Source of the DNA: Spirochaeta sp. UBA2779
GTDB lineage: Bacteria; Spirochaetota; Spirochaetia; DSM-2461
Length of the DNA stretch: 12,547 bases
Direction: 5' to 3'
NCBI GenBank assembly: GCA_002352375.1
Contig: DEIH01000140.1
Span: 1-12,547 of the forward strand
Part shown: in pieces, positions 1 through 5,226 of the stretch
Layout of the letters: each line of letters starts with the position of its first letter
Numbering within the stretch: position 1 is the stretch's first letter
Notes under the pieces: model-generated
Told to the model about the DNA's origin: nothing
Seen by the model: the letters and a program-made list of their open reading frames with translations, nothing else
Database searches by the model: none
Program-made: the position numbers and the translations under genes

Positions 1-63
1 GAGCCGAAATTCCGGAAGTTAAAAAGCAAAGGATTAGAAGAATCCGTGAATAAGAACGAATAA
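1..63 (+). CDS. 3' tail of an unidentified upstream gene (partial)
   Basis: Two short open frames enter from the left edge. One stops at 61-63 (about 20 residues, Lys/Glu-rich, ending NKNE). The other stops at 51-53 (about 16 residues, basic, ending RRIRE). I cannot tell which is translated, and neither is long enough to identify. No terminator hairpin is visible before def, so the upstream gene could be cotranscribed with def. The coordinates given are for the longer alternative. Confidence 0.3.
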   Translation, partial: EPKFRKLKSKGLEESVNKNE

Positions 64-166
64 TCATACCTTATCTATACCACGGCTGAGGTAGGGGGTC
101 TAGAAATTATCTCTTCATTCTCCAGCTTACTTTATACACCGGCTTGTATTGTGATAGATTTCCAAC
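64..166 (+). other. Intergenic leader upstream of def
   Basis: This is 103 bases without a convincing gene. I see no good -35/-10 pair, no U-tailed hairpin, and no purine-rich Shine-Dalgarno sequence in the 20 bases before the def ATG (the local sequence is gatttccaac). A weak AT-rich patch at about 126-152 could hold a promoter, but the match is poor. It is recorded only so that the gap is described. Confidence 0.3.
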
Positions 167-679
167 ATGGAAATCTTAACAATCGGATTTGAGGAACAAC
201 TCCGCCTGCTCCGCCGGATTGCTGCTCCCATCAAAGATATAAACGGTGAAATAGTTCAGCTTGCCGAAGACATGATAGATGCCATGGTTAAAGGCAACGG
301 AATAGGTTTGGCCGGTCCCCAGGTGGGAAGGCTGGAGCGTATTTTCACCCTGAAAATAGGTGATAAAGACCCCATGGTGTTTATCAATCCCGAAATTACC
401 GCAACCAGTGCTGAACTCTCCTCTTACGAGGAGGGCTGCCTGAGTATTCCCGGTCAGTATGCCGATGTGAACCGGCCGGCAGAGCTGCAGATTCAGGCCT
501 GGAATACCCGGGGACGCCCCTTTACCGTTGAAGTGGATGATATTCTGGCCACGGTTATCCAGCATGAGCTGGATCATCTGAACGGGATTCTATTTATTGA
601 TCACTTGAGCGACCGTAAACGGAAAAAAATTCTTGGCAAGTTTGATGTGGATGCTGAGAATTATCCGGAAGTGGAATGA
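167..679 (+). CDS. def: Peptide deformylase
   Basis: This is a cytoplasmic metalloenzyme that removes the N-formyl group from the initiator methionine of nascent proteins. All three family motifs are present: GIGLAGPQ (residues 45-52), EGCLS (89-93, metal-ligand Cys91) and QHELDH (132-137, with metal ligands His133 and His137 and catalytic Glu134). At 170 residues it has the usual length for a bacterial enzyme. The N-terminus (MEILTI) matches where family members begin, which supports the start at 167 despite the lack of a clear Shine-Dalgarno sequence. The stop codon overlaps the fmt start (ATGA at 676-679), so the two enzymes that remove and add the formyl group are translationally coupled, as in many bacteria. 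The C-terminus is short and acidic (YPEVE). Confidence 0.97.
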   Translation: MEILTIGFEEQLRLLRRIAAPIKDINGEIVQLAEDMIDAMVKGNGIGLAGPQVGRLERIFTLKIGDKDPMVFINPEITATSAELSSYEEGCLSIPGQYADVNRPAELQIQAWNTRGRPFTVEVDDILATVIQHELDHLNGILFIDHLSDRKRKKILGKFDVDAENYPEVE

Positions 680-1626
680 AAATACTGTTTGCCGGGACAC
701 CCGAAATATCCGTTCCCTCTCTTCAGGCTCTCTCCGCCGAGTTTAATGTGGCAGCTGTTCTTACTGCACCGGATAAAGTTTCAGGCCGGGGACGTAAGGT
801 TACACCGCCGGCAGTGAAAAAAGCGGCTGTGAACCTGGGTATTCCTGTACTGCAGCCGGCTAAACTGGGCAGTGATGCCCGAAGGCAGATATCTGATACC
901 GGAGCCGATTTTTTGATTGTTTTTGCTTACGGGCGGATTTTCGGACCGAAATTTCTGGATCTGTTTCCCGGGGGAAGAATTAATATGCATCCATCGGCTC
1001 TACCTCTTCATCGGGGTCCTTCTCCCCTTACAGCGGCAATACTCTCCGGTGCCGATAAAACAGCTTTGACGGTGCAGCGTGTGGTGCTGGAAATGGATGC
1101 CGGTGATATTATCAGACAAACACCATACCTGCTGGATGGAACTGAAACCACCGCCTCGCTCACAGAGACTATCGCTCAGGCAGCGGCCCCCGAACTTGTT
1201 TGGGCTGTTAAAGATATACTCGGCGGCAGGGAAAAAAGAGTTCCTCAGGATGATTCAAAGGCCACTTACTGCCGCATCATCGGTAAAAAAGATGGATTGA
1301 TGAACTGGGCGATGAATGCGGGTCAACTGGAAAAAATGGTAAGAGCCTATATTCCATGGCCGAAATGCAGAACCACCTTGAAATCCGAGCCTCTGGTAAT
1401 ACTGGAATCCTCTGTGCTTCCGGAAACCGCCTGGGAATCGGATGAACCTGCCACGCCGGGAACTATTCTGGGAGTGGACAAGTCCCGAGGTATCCTGATA
1501 CAAACGGGGAATGGTATTCTTGCTGTAACGCGCCTTCAGATGGCATCCCGCAAGCCTTTGGATTTCAGTTCCTTTCTGAATGGCGTTAAATTGGAAAACG
1601 GCACCACACTGGGAGAACAATCATGA
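676..1626 (+). CDS. fmt: Methionyl-tRNA formyltransferase
   Basis: The enzyme transfers a formyl group from 10-formyltetrahydrofolate to Met-tRNA(fMet), making initiator tRNA for translation. The N-terminal Rossmann-type domain starts with MKILFAGTPE. The catalytic set of the family is visible: Asn103 and His105 in NMHPSALPLHRG, and Asp144 in MDAGDI. The C-terminal part (about 205-316) fits the tRNA-binding OB-like domain, including the AYIPWP stretch typical of this family. At 316 residues it is close to the roughly 315 of the E. coli enzyme. It overlaps def by four bases upstream and the PASTA gene by four bases downstream (ATGA at 1623-1626), so the three genes should be cotranscribed and coupled. 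Nothing looks broken or unusual. Confidence 0.97.
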   Translation: MKILFAGTPEISVPSLQALSAEFNVAAVLTAPDKVSGRGRKVTPPAVKKAAVNLGIPVLQPAKLGSDARRQISDTGADFLIVFAYGRIFGPKFLDLFPGGRINMHPSALPLHRGPSPLTAAILSGADKTALTVQRVVLEMDAGDIIRQTPYLLDGTETTASLTETIAQAAAPELVWAVKDILGGREKRVPQDDSKATYCRIIGKKDGLMNWAMNAGQLEKMVRAYIPWPKCRTTLKSEPLVILESSVLPETAWESDEPATPGTILGVDKSRGILIQTGNGILAVTRLQMASRKPLDFSSFLNGVKLENGTTLGEQS

Positions 1627-2735
1627 GCCCTGAGAAAGAAAAGACAAAAGCCGATAATGGGAAGACTGGAAAGTCGAATGTTTCCCGGCAAGCGGCTGAT
1701 TTCATCCCCAATTCCCCCGGGGCAGCAGCCGACAGTATGTCGGTTCAGGTAGACAACCCCACCGAACGCCGTTATTTCAGGCAGGCCCTTCTGGTTATCG
1801 GTGGAGCAATTCTCATCATGCTGTTCTTTTTTACAGTTTTCTTCTTTCTGGCTGTCCGGGGTGCTGAAAAAACTGTTATTCCGAATATTGTGGAAAAAGA
1901 TCTGGTAGAGGCCCTGGTTATACTGCAGGAGAGGGAGCTTTATCCCAGGGTTCAGGTAAAATACACCGGAGATCCTTCAGATAAGGGTATGGTAATCGAT
2001 CAGGATCCCGAACCCGGACTGTATGTAAAGGCCGGCCGCCGGGTAATCGTAACTGTGAGCAAGGGGGCCATTGTTGATAATGTGGAAGATTATGTTGGTA
2101 AGAACCTGAGAGATGTTCAAAGCCGGCTTGCCTCTTTATTTTCCACCTTCAAACCCCTGCTGGTAATCAGGGAGCCTGTTACCTATGTTTACGACGACTC
2201 GGAACCGGGGACCGTTCTTTCCCAGGTACCAAAGGCGGGAACCCCCCTGGGAGAGCCTGAAGATCTGATACTCATTGTCAGCCGCGGGTCTCTTGATAAA
2301 CCTGTTAAGATTCCCGACTGGGAAAATTACAGCGCCGATAATGCTATGCGTTCACTGGCCCGGATACCTCTGCCGTTTATTTTCGTGGAGGATAATGTTT
2401 CTCCTTCAGGTACCGTGGCCCGGGTTACTTCCCAGTCACCGCCTCCGGAATCCGAGGTAGGTCTGGACAGGACTATCACCCTGGGCTTCAGCCGGCCGGA
2501 ATCCTGGCCGGAAGAATTCCGTTACGGTCTGTTCGACTATACCCTGCCTGAATATCCTGTCCCGGTTCTTCTCGAGGTAATTATCAGAGAGCCTGGAACT
2601 GAAGACCGCAAACTCTTTTCAATGCCTCATTCAGGGGGGGAGATTTCATTCCCCTATGTGGTTCCTGCAGGAACCGGTATTGTTGTGATGGTGAATGGTT
2701 CTGAAGTTGCCAGGGAAGATATTTCTATCGAGTAA
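1623..2735 (+). CDS. Membrane-anchored PASTA-repeat protein without kinase domain
   Basis: This is a bitopic envelope protein of 370 residues. A charged, Ser/Pro-containing cytoplasmic segment (1-54) is followed by one hydrophobic helix (about 55-78, rich in Phe, Leu and Ile). Three consecutive PASTA-like repeats then lie outside (about 84-147, 150-221 and 227-290). They show family hallmarks such as IPNIVEKDL, DQDPEPGLYVKAG, LSQVPKAGTPLG and TSQSPPPESEVG. The last 80 residues form a separate, unrecognised beta-rich-looking end. PASTA repeats usually bind peptidoglycan fragments or mediate contacts in cell-wall synthesis proteins. Here there is no Ser/Thr kinase or transpeptidase domain. The gene overlaps fmt by four bases. 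A run of seven G lies at 2634-2640 in the coding sequence. The PASTA assignment is firm, but the cellular role is not known. Confidence 0.88.
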   Translation: MSPEKEKTKADNGKTGKSNVSRQAADFIPNSPGAAADSMSVQVDNPTERRYFRQALLVIGGAILIMLFFFTVFFFLAVRGAEKTVIPNIVEKDLVEALVILQERELYPRVQVKYTGDPSDKGMVIDQDPEPGLYVKAGRRVIVTVSKGAIVDNVEDYVGKNLRDVQSRLASLFSTFKPLLVIREPVTYVYDDSEPGTVLSQVPKAGTPLGEPEDLILIVSRGSLDKPVKIPDWENYSADNAMRSLARIPLPFIFVEDNVSPSGTVARVTSQSPPPESEVGLDRTITLGFSRPESWPEEFRYGLFDYTLPEYPVPVLLEVIIREPGTEDRKLFSMPHSGGEISFPYVVPAGTGIVVMVNGSEVAREDISIE

Positions 2736-2753
2736 TCCGAAAGCTGATATTCG

Positions 2754-3590
2754 CTACTCAATTACAACATGCGCCTCTCTGATTCGGGAGGCGTTTTCAT
2801 TCCAGAATACAAGCAGGCGCTGTTGAACTCCGTTAAAATATTCATCCTGCATTTTTACAGCATCGGGGCCGATCCATCTCCAATGCCAGCTTTCCCATTT
2901 ATATCCGGTTTCCTCATCAAGGTTCCGGGGATAGGACAGACTCCAGCCGTATTCCCCGGCGTTTTCCTCCATCCACTTACCTGCCCTGGATTCGGCAAAT
3001 GACTCGCTGATAGATCCCAGATCCACCGTGGTACCCAGCTGATGCTGGCTGGTTCCCGCTCTGGCCGAGTAACGGGACGCCGCTTCTTCTCCATCTCTAT
3101 CGGCGTATCTTTTAAATAAAGACTGCTGGTATGCATAAGATCTGTAAGCCGAGGAAATCAGCAGGGTAATCTTATCAACCCGGGCAGCTTTTGAGAGTTG
3201 AACAAGAGCCTCGGAAGCTATTCGATCCAGGGACAATCCGCTTTTACCTGTTTTCAATTCGTCGAAACTATCCAGATCGAGAATATCAGCGGGTATAAAC
3301 TCTTCAGGCAGGGCATGTTCTTTATCCACGAGAACAAGGTATTCCGGCGGTATTTCGAGCATACCCTCGGCGAAGGTAAGAAATTTATTGGGATTTTCGA
3401 CGGCTTTCCCGGGAAGTCCTGATAGACGAATTGTAAAATCATCCTCTGTAAAATCAAAATCTGGATTAATAAATATCTCTGCTGGCTCTGAGGATTCTAC
3501 TTGTTCTGAGGATTTGCCGGCTGCAGAATCTCTAGTGCAGGAGGAGTAGAGGAGAACAACAGTAAGGGAGAGAAGTAACAGTTGCTTCAT
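2754..3590 (-). CDS. VanY/LAS-family D-alanyl-D-alanine carboxypeptidase lipoprotein
   Basis: This is a probable zinc peptidase that trims the terminal D-Ala from peptidoglycan stem peptides on the outer side of the inner membrane. The N-terminus is a lipoprotein-type signal (MKQ, hydrophobic 4-14, then YSSC with Cys18 as the lipid-modified residue), which fixes the start at 3590. After a linker (about 19-110) the catalytic domain shows SSAYRSYAYQQ (146-156), TSQHQLGTTVDLG (180-192, zinc ligands His183 and Asp190) and SWHWRW (234-239, His236). These are the standard VanY/DacB-type positions. Length is 278 residues. It is convergent with the PASTA gene (18-base gap) and divergent from the helical-repeat gene. 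No Shine-Dalgarno sequence is visible before its ATG. Exact substrate (D-Ala-D-Ala or another bond) is inferred from the family. Confidence 0.92.
   Translation of the reverse strand: MKQLLLLSLTVVLLYSSCTRDSAAGKSSEQVESSEPAEIFINPDFDFTEDDFTIRLSGLPGKAVENPNKFLTFAEGMLEIPPEYLVLVDKEHALPEEFIPADILDLDSFDELKTGKSGLSLDRIASEALVQLSKAARVDKITLLISSAYRSYAYQQSLFKRYADRDGEEAASRYSARAGTSQHQLGTTVDLGSISESFAESRAGKWMEENAGEYGWSLSYPRNLDEETGYKWESWHWRWIGPDAVKMQDEYFNGVQQRLLVFWNENASRIREAHVVIE
2772..2797 (+). terminator. Intrinsic terminator of the def-fmt-PASTA operon, inside the convergent gene
   Basis: An 8-bp stem (2772-2779 with 2786-2793, CGCCTCTC against GGGAGGCG, one T-G wobble) has a 6-base loop and is followed by TTTT (2794-2797) on the + strand. 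It lies 36 bases past the PASTA stop and inside the last codons of the leftward carboxypeptidase gene. The U-run is on the rightward side only, so it should stop the def operon. I see no equally good terminator for the leftward gene. Confidence 0.6.
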
Positions 3591-3653
3591 TTTATTAGAA
3601 TAAACAATATAAGCAGTGGAGTCATCGGTGATTTTTCACGGTATAATGATAAT
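3591..3653. promoter_or_regulatory. Divergent promoter region
   Basis: This 63-base gap separates two divergent genes. On the + strand a perfect TATAAT lies at 3642-3647, with no recognisable -35 box 16-18 bases upstream. It is followed six bases later by an in-frame GTG at 3654, so transcription could begin at or very near that codon (leaderless mRNA). On the - strand only weak matches exist (TATTCT just before the ATG). Neither start has a Shine-Dalgarno sequence in this gap. Confidence 0.45.
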
Positions 3654-5144
3654 GTGAGTACGTTTTCAGAAGCCCTGGCCGAAGCCAGAGGAATTATGGA
3701 CAGGGGAGGGTTTCGGGAATCCTTTACCAGAATGGCGGATATTCCTGTAAGCCGTCCTGATGAACTGTTTTCGAAAATTGCCTTGATGGCTGACGCGGGA
3801 ATTGCCCTGCGGGATGTGTCTATTCTTGAATACGGCCTGTACCTGCTGGAACATCACTCCGAGGACATATTGGCGGTTCCCTCTCTGGCAGCATTTTACT
3901 GGTTTAACATTGCTAATCTTAAAGCCAATCTTCTTTCGGTGAACGAATCCGAGGGAGGCCGGCGCTGCTGGTACGACCGAAAACAAAGTGCCTCGGCCCG
4001 AAAGGCCTATGGGAAAGCTTTGGAACATGTCGGTGATGATGAGGCTCTGCAGGTTAGAATCCTTACGGCACATGCCGGTTTTCTTACAGGGTTGGGTCGG
4101 GACTGGGAGGCCTTCGGCTTATTTCACAGTGCAGCCAAATTGAATCCCGATGATGATGAGGCTCTTCTGGGAAGAACTGAAGCTCTTATCGCTCTGGCAG
4201 GCACCGCACCGGCCCTGGAAAAAGATCTTCTCAGGGAGGCAGCCGATCATCTTGATATTCTGATGGAGGATGATGAGGGACCGGGACGGGATGAACGCTC
4301 TGATTATCTTGTCTCTTCACTGGCCGACCGTCTGACCGATGGTGAGCGGGACAAAGAGGTTACCTACCCGAAAAACAGCGTTATCACAAACAATGAGAAT
4401 GAACACAGTATGGTGATCTATTCCCTGAAGAACCGGCTGTACCTTACCCCCTGTGCGTCCTGCCGACGATGCGACAGGGCGGTGGGAGATGCAGCGGCTC
4501 TCGGTGCTCACCATGCTCTTGTCGGTGGAAAGAACTCCGGGCGATACCGAAAAATGGCGGTCCTTACCGGAAGGCTTACCGAGAGATACAGGGCTTTGAG
4601 AGCGGCATTAATTAATCACGATCGGGAGACTGATGTTCCTGACGGTGCGGATTATCAGCCTCATCTTCCCGAAGTTGAAGACTGGCACCCCATCCCTCCA
4701 TCCACGGCAGCGTTGATTTCAACTCTGGCAGGTAGTCATGTGATGCTGGAGGGTATGGCAGCCTGTGTTGCTGTTTTTCTTGGTAGAGAGATAAAAGGGC
4801 CGGTTCGTATCGATCATATTCTCGGTAAGCCGGGTTCTCCCGGCTCATCCCTGATGAAGGAACAGAATCCGGCACTTCACGGATTCTGGGATCTCTGGGC
4901 CGATGGAGTTGAAGGAAGAATTACCGGAGCGGATCTTCCTGAACTGTTCAGCCGTTCTCTCTCTTCCCCCGAGGTGGAAGGGTTGTCCCTTGATGCACAA
5001 GCTCTGACGGAGAAAACCCTCGGTTTACTGGACTGGCTTAAAAATCTTACCGGTTACCTTATTAGGATGGCGGATAGGGATGCCCGGGGTGAAATTGAGA
5101 ATCCCCCGCTCTGGCCTCTACAGCCCTTTGTTCTCCCGGGTTAA
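3654..5144 (+). CDS. Helical-repeat (TPR-like) protein with CxxCxxC motif, function unknown
   Basis: I do not recognise a named family. With a GTG start at 3654 the protein has 496 residues. The N-terminal half is made of amphipathic helices that resemble tetratricopeptide repeats. The clearest stretch is about residues 107-180, containing SARKAYGKALEHV and LFHSAAKLNPDDDEALLG. A CASCRRC motif (Cys267, 270, 273) opens the second half and could bind a metal. The remainder (about 290-496) is helical, with no motif I can name. No signal peptide or transmembrane helix is visible, so it is probably cytoplasmic. The start is uncertain. An ATG at 3582 would overlap the divergent gene by nine bases. 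GTG 3654 keeps the first helix but has no Shine-Dalgarno sequence. ATG 3696 has AGAGGA just upstream, but with short spacing. Confidence 0.75.
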   Translation: MSTFSEALAEARGIMDRGGFRESFTRMADIPVSRPDELFSKIALMADAGIALRDVSILEYGLYLLEHHSEDILAVPSLAAFYWFNIANLKANLLSVNESEGGRRCWYDRKQSASARKAYGKALEHVGDDEALQVRILTAHAGFLTGLGRDWEAFGLFHSAAKLNPDDDEALLGRTEALIALAGTAPALEKDLLREAADHLDILMEDDEGPGRDERSDYLVSSLADRLTDGERDKEVTYPKNSVITNNENEHSMVIYSLKNRLYLTPCASCRRCDRAVGDAAALGAHHALVGGKNSGRYRKMAVLTGRLTERYRALRAALINHDRETDVPDGADYQPHLPEVEDWHPIPPSTAALISTLAGSHVMLEGMAACVAVFLGREIKGPVRIDHILGKPGSPGSSLMKEQNPALHGFWDLWADGVEGRITGADLPELFSRSLSSPEVEGLSLDAQALTEKTLGLLDWLKNLTGYLIRMADRDARGEIENPPLWPLQPFVLPG

Positions 5145-5149
5145 TTTTC

Positions 5150-5179
5150 TTGCCTGCTGTCAGTTAAGACGGATATAAT
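5150..5179 (+). promoter_or_regulatory. Probable sigma-70-type promoter for the 886-residue membrane protein
   Basis: TTGCCT (5150-5155) and a perfect TATAAT (5174-5179) are separated by 18 bases. The -35 begins just after the stop of the preceding gene (5144), and the start of the next gene is at 5227, leaving a leader of about 40 bases. The Shine-Dalgarno sequence AAGGA (5213-5217) lies nine bases before the ATG. Confidence 0.6.
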
Positions 5180-5226
5180 GATACAGTATTCGCGTATCAA
5201 TATTTTCGAGACAAGGATAGTTTTTC

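Noticed and set aside
176..577. Open frame of 133 codons on the - strand
   Set aside because: It lies wholly inside def, which carries all catalytic motifs on the + strand. The opposite frame encodes no recognisable protein and has no ribosome binding site.
2634..2640. Run of seven G in the PASTA gene as a phase-variation tract
   Set aside because: Seven G is at or below the length at which slippage is usually seen, the frame is intact, and a slip would change only the last 30 or so residues. It is not worth a separate finding without length-variant reads.
2700..2760. Possible terminator for the leftward carboxypeptidase gene (GAGTA/TACTC pairing around 2730-2759)
   Set aside because: The stem is short and interrupted, the loop is long, and no U-run follows on the - strand.
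3582..3653. Upstream ATG (3582) as the start of the helical-repeat protein
   Set aside because: It would overlap the 5' end of the divergent carboxypeptidase gene by nine bases and place the TATAAT box inside the coding region. The added 24 residues look like translated promoter DNA.
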